From NCBI GenBank assembly GCA_030998015.1, contig JARWMV010000076.1, forward strand, positions 1 to 64,000: DNA of 64,000 nucleotides, read 5' to 3'. Shown here piece by piece: positions 1 to 10,626 of this stretch; the first letter of the stretch is position 1, and every line of letters starts with the position of its first letter. This DNA comes from Ceratorhiza oryzae-sativae (lineage: Eukaryota > Basidiomycota > Agaricomycetes > Cantharellales > Ceratobasidiaceae). The notes under the pieces were generated by a model that saw only the letters and a program-made list of their open reading frames with translations, did no database searches and was not told where the DNA came from. The position numbers and the translations under genes are program-made.

Positions 1-51
1 AGCCTCAACAACGACAAGCTACAGCAGACCAATACACAAGTAGGGGGCCGT

Positions 52-776
52 TTAGAGGCTAATGAGGCCCAAGACGTTGGCGACGACCTGCAAGTGGAGG
101 GTGATGAAGATGCGGACGTTGACGTCAACAATGCTGGATGAACGATGTCAGACGAAATCATGCTGAAGGATTGAAATGTATACTCACGCCTCGAGGACAA
201 CAGCAATGACGGCGCCAATGCAGACGTCGAGCTTGACGAGGAGGAGCTGGATGCATGCCTGGAGCTCAACGCAGAGACCAATCACGACGGTGAGGCCAAA
301 CTTGACAACGAGCTGGATGCAGGCCTGAACGATGACCTGGAAACACATTTGAGTAGATGTTCAGGGCATTCGATGCAGTAAACTTACAGTGATTATCAGC
401 GCAACCTTAGCGCAGATATCAAGTTTCACGGAGATATCGATGTCGGCAATCACGCCAAGGTCAATGATGGCAGAAACGCAAGCCTTGATGATCACAACCA
501 AGGCAGCAATAGCAACCTTCACATCAGCGATAACAGAAGCCGCAACTAAAATGCACCAGGTTGAGTAATGTGAAGGAAAGCAGTGCTGCATTACTTACGA
601 ATAACCTTGATCTGGACTTGGACGTCGACGCAGAGATGCTCAATAAGCTCGACGAGGGCTTTAACCGACACTTCGCGCGCCTGAAGCTCCTTGCTCTCGG
701 TAGGACGAGCAGACACGAGGAAGCTCAAAGAGAGCATGAAGAAGGCGACCATGGCAATGCGGCTGAAGGAAGACAT
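52..776 (-). CDS. small secreted helix-rich protein, family member a (4 exons)
   Basis: Exons read on the minus strand are 599-776, 388-545, 188-336 and 52-133, giving 567 nt and 188 residues. All three introns are about 50 bp and start GTAAGT, GTAAGT and GTGAGT. The start MSSFSRIAMVAFFMLSLSFL is a clear signal peptide, with likely cleavage after VSA near residue 23. The mature part is a run of amphipathic Val/Ile/Ala/Leu segments with regularly spaced single Cys residues, e.g. around ACV and DIC. A TATA box lies at 889-894, about 115 bp upstream. Members b and c encode nearly the same protein, but exon 4 differs here: it ends LGLISL and is longer. I do not recognise a named family. Secretion and a surface or extracellular role are inferred from the leader only. 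Confidence 0.8.
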
Positions 777-2933
777 GGTAGTGGATTTAGTAGAGTGTAC
801 GAAGAGAATGTGGTGGGTAAGTGAATGAGTGACTGTAGCTGAAGAGAGCTGCGAGACGATGGAGTTTTGAGATCAGTTTCTGCCCGCATTTATACCCCGT
901 GGACTAGCCCGTAAGCGCGGTTGGACGCCTGCTTGAAATGGGCGAAGCCTTCTTTGCGTATTCCGCATCCAGTCCTAGCATGGAACTGAAAAAGAAAAGA
1001 AGATCTCCAGAGCGGGAAGGACGTAAGCGTCACGAAAGAAGCCTAATTACAAACACTCCACCCAAGCCTCGGGTACAGTCCATCGAGTGGCGCCCATAGG
1101 CTGTCACGTTTCCGACTATTTGACAGCTAGAGAAGCTTCGAGCCTAGGCATCAATCCATCTAGCGCTTAGCTTCAACACCATAGTGCACCATAGATCATA
1201 CTTCTTTTACATCGCTGGCGGCTGGTATAGCACTCGGCTTCAAGCCTGATATGCAGCAGGCGAGCCGCTCGTTCTTTTTTTGTCTCGTCGAAATACACAT
1301 AACTCGTGGATCGTCCCGAAGGAAGCGGCTTTGTAAAGGCCAATGTGGGAATGAAGCATGATGCGTGGGCTCCATCGAAACCTGGCTTTTGCAAAACGCG
1401 CGAGGATGGGCTGAGACATCCCTCGGGCTTCTTTGGAGGCTTCTTCATAGGGACTGCTCCCTGATGAAGCGCCGGTGACGATTCATTCACGACAGATGCG
1501 ATGTCACCCTGTCAACTATGTCAATATCCGTCCTCGCCAAAGTGAATAAAACTACTTGGCAGTACCACGAGCACCGATACGGTTAGACGTGGTTTTATAT
1601 GATAGTCTAGCAACTGGCTTTCGGAGCGAAAATCACTGGTCAAATTCCCCCAGAGAAGTATTCAAGGTTAGATGGAAAAAAACGGACCACGGCATTGACA
1701 TGAAGCCTCAGCTCAGAGAAGAGCTACTATCCCTGACCGAGAGGGAGGGGCTTGTACATTTTCCAAAGGCCTGGCAGGCTGCTCGATGTCAGCCTGGGGT
1801 GTGTGATTTGTCCTAAAGCCGGTTAATGCCATCGGTTGTGAGGGCAACCGGCCCCGCGTCGTAGACTTAACAAGTTGCGGATACACGGAAGACCGTTCTG
1901 AGCTTCTCGGTATTCTAAGATGATTGATGGACGCTGCGGAGGAAAAAATGAATGAAGTGGATGATCCTCATATTCCGCTAAATCACACCACCAGCGACTA
2001 GGAAGGTCTCTCGTCAACAACGTACGTGCCCATCGTTGCAACGGCCAGAATGATGCTTCTGGGTCATGTTCGGAGTCCCCTATTAAAAATTGAATGGGAG
2101 CACACGCGTTGCGTCAGGTCTCCTCCTACTGACATCGATCAATGAGAGATCAAATCAATGCCCAAGTATTACCAAGTTTGGGTGGGTTTGAATGCGAATG
2201 GTGACCATCGAATTTTGCGTCGAAACTTGTCCCAGCTATTGGATGGATGGTTTGCGCAGGGGGGGGGGGCAAATATCGGCACATTCAGTGAATGAGAGCT
2301 GCAGACATATTCAGGCGCAGGCTTAGTTTCCCAACATGGTGAGCAACGAAACTCAAGGGCTCATTCAAATGATTGTGCATTCATTTGAAGGCACTCGCGA
2401 GAAGAATCTTCGGGCTAGAAGATATCGACGCATGCCTCCAAGGCAAATGCAACAGATGCTACACTAAGAATGCACAAGCCTTCGCTAGTGAAATCTTCGA
2501 AAGGATAAGCCCACACGTTAAATAACTGAAGAGCTACGTCGTGAGAAGCAGGCTCGTATGGATAATATCAAGCTATTGATTCCAGGCAACAAGAAAATGT
2601 CCCAACATAATGTCCAAATACACAACTCGTTATTTGCTTAGTAGGCACCAGTACCGGCACTGTTGAACGATTCCGCGCATATATCGAGGATATATCGATA
2701 TTTTACCTTTCCTTTGTCTCGCGTCCGATATTATGTGTTTTATCCCCGTTTGTAATTTCTTTCTCTCGTATACACGCCGATGTACCGCCTGAATTTTCCC
2801 GTTGTATTCTATATAAACGAATGTACATGTCGCTTCAACCTCAGCGACGTTCTCCCCACTCATCTCTAGCGGGCTCAATCCGCTTCGTCTCACTGCGCTA
2901 AGTCTCAATTGGAGCGCAGTTATTCTCTGCGCT
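777..2933. other. intergenic, no gene seen
   Basis: Beyond the upstream region of member a (similar to members b and c up to about position 1000) I see no exon structure, signal peptide or known domain. Short open frames here have no supporting features. An 11-base G run sits near 2268. Confidence 0.4.
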
Positions 2934-3694
2934 TCAACAGGCACCAATGCCGAGGTTGATACCAGCACCAAGACCCAAGACGCCCAGGCAGAGAACGAGG
3001 TGGACTTGGCCCATGAGACCCATGGTGGCTCCAGCAAGACCACATGACCAGTTAGATGCGTAAACAAACGGAGGCGCAGTGATACATACCCCTTGACAAT
3101 CAGCGAAATCACACCACCAACGCAGATGTTCAAGTTCAAAAGTAGAACCTTGAGGCAAACGTCAATCTGGACGAATAGGCCGACAACCGCGAAGATTCCG
3201 AGTTTGGCGGATACTGCGACGCAGACTTTCACGAGGAGCTGGGTATCGGAATGGTTAGGGAGTTCAGGATCATAAAGAACTATTCAGGTAACTTACAGAG
3301 ATGATGGAGCAGATACAGGCAACAAGGCTAGCCTTGGCCTCGACAGTGATTGCGACACCAGCTCCAATTTTTAGCAGTTCGGCCGCGCATCCCTGGAGTA
3401 CGGTAACGATAGTTTAATTGCGATTTCGAGTTCAGTTTTGCTGCCGCAACCAGCTGTGTATGCGAGCGATGAGCGACTAGATAAAGATCATTTCGTACGA
3501 AAATACACCTACCAATACCGTTATTCTTGGCTTCGATATCGGTCGCAAGGCCGAGAAGGAGAGCCGAGACCGCGTCCGTGCCAGTGGGCCGACAAACCGT
3601 ACCGTAGGTTCGAGAAGCAAGCGGAATAGCGCTGACCAAGAAGCTCAGCGAGAGCAACGAATGCGAAGGTGGCGATGCGGGTGAACGAGAACAT
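2934..3694 (-). pseudogene. diverged, frameshifted member d of the secreted-protein family
   Basis: The start MFSFTRIATFAFVA at 3694 matches the leader of members a-c, but the following LSLSFLVSA piece is in another frame, so at least one base is missing. Further on, segments such as GAGVAITVEAKASLVAC and VCVAVSAKLGIFAVVG, and the end GAGINLGIGAC with stop at 2934, have the family's Val/Ala/Cys pattern. They are separated by recognisable introns (GTAGGT...ACACAG, GTAAGT...CCCAG, GTATGT...). A second frame change lies near 3400, and the last splice junction is also out of phase. It is either a decayed paralogue or a gene with sequence errors. Confidence 0.55.
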
Positions 3695-4854
3695 TTCAAG
3701 TAAATGAATGGAAGCCGAAAGAATGGATGGAAACGTTGCAGAGCAGAGAACCGAATCGAATTGATGAGGATTCGGGCTTCACGAAGCCGGCTTTTATACA
3801 ATGTGGCTCTCCTTGTCGCAAGAGGCGAGCAGCAAAACTCGAGCGACCTACGGCGGCCGTTTGTCGGGCTCGAAATATTTTTCCATGTCTTCGCTGTCGC
3901 CGGATAACGTGAGTCGAGGAACGGGTTGGCAAGTACGAGCGTGTTCCGGCTGAATTTTCGTATTCTGTCGCTGTCAAGAGTAACAAATCGGTCTTCGCGC
4001 GACATGATTCAATTAGTGATCCGCTTGCTTCCGATTGATACCCGCTCAAGGCATCTCGAACCGTCCAGCCGGGGCTGTGCTCACTGCCGATCAGCTGAGG
4101 TTGAGCCAATCTTTGAGACAAGGTCGAGGATAGATCCTAGACACGAGGGTCGAGATTTGCCACAAACGCAACCGCACAATGCAAATAGCCGATATCGACG
4201 TCGCCCTAGGGTGATACCGAATTCTACACCCACTCGAAACCTTCTCTTGGCGAGCCTTTGTCGTCAGACAAGCGCAACAAAGAATCAAATTATCAACGAA
4301 CCAGCTCGTTCCGTTACGAGAGAGAGGAAAATCTGTTCCTTGGCTTCAATGAAACGTGTTCCGGAGGTTTAAACGAATACCTAAGCGGTTGAGCGTCGGC
4401 GAAATAGAACCGTGATTGGAAGGACTATGTTCTGGATAGGATTTGCATCGATGTTGGAATTAGACCCGTGGGACGGATCCCAAGCGATCTCCGAATTGCT
4501 CGAAACAGGGGGACCAAAATGATGCATAGATTTTTCAATCAAATCTTCAAAACCGAGATACTGCGAGTAGATGCATTCTGTAGTTCTGGACAATCTATTG
4601 CAACGATGTATCTTCATTGACCGTCGACCTATCCTTCGTAAACATAGTTAGGCCCAAGCTATAGTATAGCTAAGGGCATCTGCCTAGGTGATTGTGATGT
4701 CAGGAAGCGGAAAACCGGGAAGGCGAGTGGAATAGATAAGAGTTAAGATGCACTAAAAACTTTACCGACGCATATAAGTCATCGGCTGTGTACAGTCAAG
4801 ACACCCATAAGCGCCGAGTAAGCACGAAACTGACCACAAGCCAACAGTGGTGAG
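3695..4854. other. intergenic, no gene seen
   Basis: A TATA-like TTTTATACAA near 3790 probably belonged to member d. The rest has open frames on both strands without start context, introns or known motifs, and I see nothing I can name. Confidence 0.4.
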
Positions 4855-6116
4855 GCAGTAGCGACGTGAGGCTGAGCCCTCGATGATGGCGACGGTTAAT
4901 TGTGGCTGGCGATGGGAACAGACGGGGAGGGGAGAGGGGCTGAGAGGCCGGATGGAACAAGGGGACATAAAATTCAAGGACTGCGCGGTGGCTCACAAGA
5001 GACAGGCGAGTTTAACGGCTCAAGAAAGTGGATTTCTGGCAAGCACTTTCGAAGCTAACAAAAGATCATGAAACCGAATCAATCCATTAGTGTACTGTGC
5101 TCTACTACATGAGTGCGTCTAAAGTCCAACAGGCCGAAGCAGAACGATACACGTCCGACGGTCACTTAGAGACCAAGGACGAGACCAAGGACGGAAAGGT
5201 TGATCTTGATGAAGGCGCGAACGTCGACATCGACGATACTGAAACAAGACGTATTTAGAATGAAACAAGGTGCGACAGGACAATTTTTTTTAACTTACGC
5301 CTGGAGGACGATGGCAATAACGGCACCGATGCAGACATCGAGCTTGACGAGCAGGAGCTGGAGGCAAGCTTGGAGCTCAACGCAGAGACCAATGACGACC
5401 GACAGTCCGAACTTGACAACGAGCTGGATGCAAGCCTTGACGATGACCTGAGGAATGGTACAATCAGCGAATGCATAACAAGCATTCTATGGATGAGCTT
5501 ACGGTGATAATTAGAGCAACCTTAGCGCAGATATCGGCCTTGACGGCGACGTCAAGGTCGGCGATAACACCAAGGTCAATGATGGCAGCAACGCAGGCCT
5601 TGATGAGCACAACCAACGCGGCAATCGCAACCTTCACATCAGCGATAACAGAAGCCGCAACTAAAATGCACCAGTTGAGTAATGTGAAGGAAAGCAGTGC
5701 TGCATTACTTACGAATAACCTTGATCTGGACTTGGACGTCGACGCAGAGATGCTCAATAAGCTCGACGAGGGCTTTAACCGACACTTCGCGTGCCTGAAG
5801 CTCCTTGCTCTCGGTAGGACGAGCAGACACGAGGAAGCTCAAAGAGAGCATGAAGAAGGCGACCATGGCAATGCGGCTGAAGGAAGACATGGTAGTGGAT
5901 TTAGTAGAGTGTACGGAGAGAATGTGGTGAGTTAGTAAAAGAGTGACTGTTGCTGAGGAGATCTGCGAGACGATGGAGCTTTGGGATCAATTTCTACCCG
6001 CATTTATACCCCGTTGAACAGTCCGAAAGCGCGGTTGAACGCCCGTTGCAAATGGATGAGGCCTTCTTTGCGCATTCCGCATCAAGCCCTAGCTTGGAAC
6101 TGGAAACGAGTAGAAG
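4855..6116. repeat. left arm of a 1.26-kb inverted repeat
   Basis: This segment is the reverse complement of 7175-8437. It covers the whole of family member b with its promoter and about 300 bp of 3' flank. I see only a handful of differences, including one base missing in intron 1, a T8 versus A7 homopolymer in intron 3 and a few substitutions in the last exon. The duplication is therefore recent or kept alike by gene conversion. Confidence 0.9.
5166..5890 (-). CDS. small secreted helix-rich protein, family member b (4 exons)
   Basis: Minus-strand exons 5713-5890, 5503-5660, 5299-5447 and 5166-5238 give 558 nt and 185 residues, with introns of 52, 55 and 60 bp. It has the same signal peptide as member a, followed by four Val/Ile-rich helical blocks with single Cys residues. 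It is head-to-head with member c across a 1.06-kb spacer, with TATA boxes at 6003-6008 and 7283-7288. It differs from c at the C-terminus (VLGLVLGL against VLALVLGL) and little else. Function is unknown; a secreted, possibly surface-active or host-facing protein is inferred only from size and leader. Confidence 0.82.
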
Positions 6117-7174
6117 ACGGGAAGTAACGTGAGTTATAATACGTTGTTGAAACGAGGCCATCTATTTACTCCAACCGAATAATATATATCCCTGGAGGCT
6201 AGGCGGTCGCCCTGCCCCATGCAGCGGTAGATATTGAAATTTTGTTTCGCCATTATTAGCGAAACTTCTAGCCTATTCTACTAGTCGAAGGCGAAGACCT
6301 CCCCATCGAGCACTCCCTTCGTAGGCGATGCCCCAGCACCTCATCCTTGACTCAGGTACAAGAGGCAAAAGATGTTGGAACTTGGTGTTGAAACTTGGTC
6401 ATTACAACGCGAACGGCGCGTATGTGTCTGACTGTACAGTTCCTCGGGTGGATATCTTTGTATCAGCTTTTATACTCAATGTATTCCAGCGCTCGTTGAT
6501 CTGGCTGACGATCCTCATCGTCTCCTACAACCCGTCTCGCCTTGCGCGTCGTAGTCTGCCGTCTACACAGCCACCCCTTCCATACTCTTCCCGCGCCTTT
6601 TTTCCCTCACTGCACCACAAGGATCTACGTCACAACGACGCTGAATAAAGCCCGATCAGAACGAAGAAAAAAAAACCCCCCGCTCGCTGCACTGGTAAGC
6701 GATCGACGTGAGTGAAAGGGCTTCTGACATAATTGACACTATGTGATCGGTGAAGGCTCGCTGGCGCTCGCAGTCAGGGACCCACACCCCTGCCGAAAAA
6801 AAGTTTCTGAGGAAACCCAACCCGTCCTCAACGCGTTTCGTGAAAATCAGATTTCGGCGGTGTCTATTCATCACACTACATTCCTACTGTGACTTTCATG
6901 ATCTCCTGCCTATAGCCGTTTAACTTCATTGTCAAAACTATGGATTTTTTGAGCCTGTATTGGGTTCCAAGTGGGCGAGTTAAGACGGGAAGCACGCATT
7001 GAAAATTATGTGTCGACCCTAAGAGCGAGATGGAGGATGCCTCGCCGCGAAGCTTTGCTAGCTCTCCAATCATTGGGCAGGCTCCAGCCTCCGGGACGCC
7101 ACTCAATGGGATAAACCCGAGACCAGGCTGGAGCGTTGGTAATTTGGCTTCTTTTACGGCGCTTCGGCGCGAAT
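6117..7174. other. spacer between the inverted-repeat arms
   Basis: This is unique sequence between two divergent promoters. It contains open frames on both strands but no intron pattern or domain I can recognise. It may simply hold the shared upstream region. Confidence 0.45.
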
Positions 7175-7282
7175 CTTCTACTCGTTTCCAGTTCCAAGCT
7201 AGGGCTTGATGCGGAATGCGCAAAGAAGGCCTCATCCATTTGCAACGGGCGTTCAACCGCGCTTTCGGACTGTTCAACGGGG

Positions 7283-7288
7283 TATAAA
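7283..7288 (+). promoter_or_regulatory. TATA box of secreted-protein member c
   Basis: TATAAA sits 113 bp before the start codon of member c. The same box is present at matching distance upstream of members a (889-894) and b (6003-6008), so the promoter was duplicated with the gene. Confidence 0.7.
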
Positions 7289-7400
7289 TGCGGGTAGAAA
7301 TTGATCCCAAAGCTCCATCGTCTCGCAGATCTCCTCAGCAACAGTCACTCTTTTACTAACTCACCACATTCTCTCCGTACACTCTACTAAATCCACTACC

Positions 7401-8125
7401 ATGTCTTCCTTCAGCCGCATTGCCATGGTCGCCTTCTTCATGCTCTCTTTGAGCTTCCTCGTGTCTGCTCGTCCTACCGAGAGCAAGGAGCTTCAGGCAC
7501 GCGAAGTGTCGGTTAAAGCCCTCGTCGAGCTTATTGAGCATCTCTGCGTCGACGTCCAAGTCCAGATCAAGGTTATTCGTAAGTAATGCAGCACTGCTTT
7601 CCTTCACATTACTCAACCTGGTGCATTTTAGTTGCGGCTTCTGTTATCGCTGATGTGAAGGTTGCGATTGCCGCGTTGGTTGTGCTCATCAAGGCCTGCG
7701 TTGCTGCCATCATTGACCTTGGTGTTATCGCCGACCTTGACGTCGCCGTCAAGGCCGATATCTGCGCTAAGGTTGCTCTAATTATCACCGTAAGCTCATC
7801 CATAGAATGCTTGTTATGCATTCGCTGATTGTACCATTCCTCAGGTCATCGTCAAGGCTTGCATCCAGCTCGTTGTCAAGTTCGGACTGTCGGTCGTCAT
7901 TGGTCTCTGCGTTGAGCTCCAAGCTTGCCTCCAGCTCCTGCTCGTCAAGCTCGATGTCTGCATCGGTGCCGTTATTGCCATCGTCCTCCAGGCGTAAGTT
8001 AAAAAAATTGTCCTGTCGCACCTTGTTTCATTCTAAATACGTCTTGTTTCAGTATCGTCGATGTCGACGTTCGCGCCTTCATCAAGATCAACCTTTCCGT
8101 CCTTGCTCTCGTCCTTGGTCTATAA
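7401..8125 (+). CDS. small secreted helix-rich protein, family member c (4 exons)
   Basis: Exons 7401-7578, 7632-7789, 7845-7993 and 8053-8125 give 558 nt and 185 residues. Donors are GTAAGT, GTAAGC and GTAAGT, and acceptors are TTTTAG, CCTCAG and TTTCAG. The first 23 residues form a hydrophobic leader ending VSA/RP. The mature protein is low in aromatic residues and very rich in Val, Ala, Ile and Leu, with Lys/Asp spaced to make amphipathic helices and a Cys roughly every 20-30 residues. I know of no named domain with this pattern. The mirrored copy b and the related a and d show local gene-family expansion. Confidence 0.84.
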
Positions 8126-8437
8126 GTGACCGTCGGACGTGTATCGTTCTGCTTCGGCCTGTTGGACTTTAGACGCACTCATGTAGTAGAGCACAGTACA
8201 CTAATGGATTGATTCGGTTTCATGATCTTTTGTTAGCTTCGAAAGTGCTTGCCAGAAATCCACTTTCTTGAGCCGTTAAACTCGCCTGTCTCTTGTGAGC
8301 CACCGCGCAGTCCTTGAATTTTATGTCCCCTTGTTCCATCCGGCCTCTCAGCCCCTCTCCCCTCCCCGTCTGTTCCCATCGCCAGCCACAATTAACCGTC
8401 GCCATCATCAAGGGCTCAGCCTCACGTCGCTACTGCC

Positions 8438-9074
8438 ACGCGACCCTCATCCTCACGCCATCATTAATACTTTTGCTACAATTTGGAGAGAGAGTGTGTA
8501 GCACGATTCAATCTGCTTTTTGTAGTGCTTCGGTACCGACAACGATTTTATAGAAATCAAATATATATATTTATTGTATAGAAATGGTTTACAAAAGGAC
8601 TGTATGAGTCTGAGTAAAAACAATGGGGTAAAAGGGGCTTGCAGAGCCCATATTCATACTCTACAAATTTGTGTGAGTCATATGCTTTGCTGCTGCCCAG
8701 ATACTGTGCATACATGATGCATTCACACTTGATTCAACTACTGACTTGCACACATTCTAGATCATTTGAGTATGCACATGAAGATTCCACAGATTTTTTG
8801 TATCACATTAGCCCCTATTTGGTATGGGGAACTTTAATTTTTTGCTGACCTCAAAAAGTGCAATTCTCTGGCTCCATGGGGCCATATGTTTCAATACAAC
8901 CATTGAAAGGCTATATGCAATTACAGTCAAAGCCTCTCTGTAGTTCATTTCCTCAGCCAAAGGCCAAAAATCTTACCAGCCATGCACTAAAAGCCCAGCT
9001 GTCAGTGGCAACAAGTCAGGTGATGGCATGGATGCCTTGGATCACAAGGGCAGAGCCCAGGAACAACTTGGCAG
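8438..9074. other. transition into repeat DNA, no gene seen
   Basis: From about 8520 the sequence becomes AT-rich and almost free of CpG, marking the change from host DNA to old repeat DNA. Bases just before 9075 read as decayed interior of the LTR fragment that follows. I cannot identify a coding gene. Confidence 0.4.
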
Positions 9075-9321
9075 TGACAACAACATGTTGCAAGATAGTG
9101 AGTAGAAAGAGAACAAGACTTGTGTTGACAAGGGGGTCAAGTTCATGAGGAGGCCTCATTGAACTTGACCTGGTTTATATATAATCTTCAAGCCACATCA
9201 AAACAAATGCAACTATACAACAAGTCATATTGCTAAGCAATAGAAGCTGCTGCAGAGTTGTGGAATTTCACATCAAAGTTGAAATACATCTTGGTAAGCA
9301 GCCTGGAATGTTCCATGAGTC
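9075..9321 (-). repeat. truncated LTR related to element B
   Basis: Read on the minus strand it matches the element B LTR over the TATA region, the inverted AGGTCAAGTTC...GAACTTGACC hairpin and the block around GATGTATTTCAAC. Its 5' part is cut off at 9321 by the family C LTR, so it is the older insertion. All former CpG sites appear as TpG or CpA. Confidence 0.7.
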
Positions 9322-10626
9322 TGTTACAGGTCAGGGTACACTTGAATATCTAGAGCTTAAGCAAATGTAGATATGTTAGTATACACTAATTGTACTCAAT
9401 ACTTCTTAGACTAGAGTAAGAAGGCTCAAAGTAGTTGCAATGCAATCAAGTAACACTCAAGGTAGTCTTAATCTTTCACAGTGTAAACTGACTAATTTAT
9501 AGGTATAAAGAGCAAGACTACTATGGTCAGGTTCCCTTAGATATCTTAAATGCAGTTCAGCCCTAGTCACTTGGACTAACTGATACTAATCTTAATACTA
9601 GACTTAAGCAATAGCTTATAGGATAGATGGTGGGCTGCCTAATGCGTGTACTTCCTCAGCTACAGGTACTTAGATTTCCTCTAATAGCTGGTACTTAATG
9701 TCATGCTCAATCAGGCAATATTGTATCCTTATATATCTCTGTATATAAGATACAATGACTCAGACAGTATATAACTAATATGGTACTTTATTCCTCAGTA
9801 CTAGTTATATAAGAAATCACACACAGACAAGAGAAAATAGAAAGAGAAAAGAAACCAATAACCAGTCTGGGTTGAGTAGAGGAGGAGGGTGGTCTGGAAG
9901 GGCCTCAGAGGAGGTCCTTTTATACCCTGAGGAGGGCATTCCAGAGCCAAATAGATACATGCATGCCAGTGCGATCATCAAAAGAGGGTACTGCTATACT
10001 TGGGGTACACCCTAGCCCAGTATAGGATAAAAGAGTAAAGACAGGGTGTGGATCGAAGGCATTGATGCATCTGAGACCTGCTATTGGCTTGTAGATCATA
10101 TTATCATAGTATATACATGTAATGAACAGAGGCTACATCTCAGTGAGTCATAAAGTGAGTCAGAGAAGCTTCTGGATCAATTTGGGAAGCTCTCCTGACT
10201 CACTGGAGTCATTAGATCTTGATTGATGGTCCAGTAAGATTCTAATGATCTTCGGGCCATTCCGGCGCGAGGATCCGGTGGATCGCGACGATCTTCGGGC
10301 AGCAGATACCGCCGAAGATTAGCTATCGATAGAGCACAAGATCGCTTTGATAGCGTAAGCGGTTGCCGAGATATGAGCGATGCAATGTTGTAATCAATAT
10401 CTCCTGATAAGAGGAAATATCGCAACCTCTGTATCTCTCTGAGATCTTATCGTAAAAACTTAATAAAATATGCGTTGGAGAGCAGGAAATTTGTACTATT
10501 TAATGAAGAAAATAGTACAATTCAGAGCACATACAAATTCGAGTATTTCACAATTTAATTACAGAGGCATCACTTGAGGTTGGCAGAGCAGACTAAAATA
10601 ATAGAAAATGTTAGTGATCCATAACA
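9322..10626 (-). repeat. family C LTR, 3' LTR of a minus-strand element
   Basis: It begins TGTTATGGATC and ends GACCTGTAACA on the minus strand, the TG...CA form of an LTR, 1305 bp long. Two further copies lie at 13474-14906 and 34747-36195. A polypurine tract (ACTGGGGGGGCTA on the minus strand) touches its start, which marks it as the 3' LTR with internal sequence continuing to the right. It holds a TATA box (TATAAAAGG) and an 82-residue open frame. Confidence 0.75.
10177..10425 (-). CDS. 82-residue open frame inside family C LTR
   Basis: A short frame in the U3 part of the LTR reads MRYFLLSGDIDYNIA...VSQESFPN. A homologous uninterrupted frame of the same length is present in the LTR copy at 34952-35200. 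The copy in the 13474 LTR is broken by at least one stop where an Arg codon stands here. It has no recognisable domain and is Arg/Leu-rich with a central RDPPDP segment. It is unclear whether it is translated; conservation of length in two copies is the only support. Confidence 0.35.
   Translation of the reverse strand: MRYFLLSGDIDYNIASLISRQPLTLSKRSCALSIANLRRYLLPEDRRDPPDPRAGMARRSLESYWTINQDLMTPVSQESFPN

Larger units (their letters stand above)
7175..8437. repeat. right arm of the 1.26-kb inverted repeat
   Basis: Reverse complement of 4855-6116. The inner boundary is at CTTCTACTCG (7175). The outer boundary is at about 8437, after which the two flanks diverge. Confidence 0.9.

Noticed and set aside
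3328..4121. Long minus-strand frames upstream of secreted-protein member d
   Set aside because: They run through the promoter and intron of member d; only the LSLSFLVSA part belongs to a real protein.
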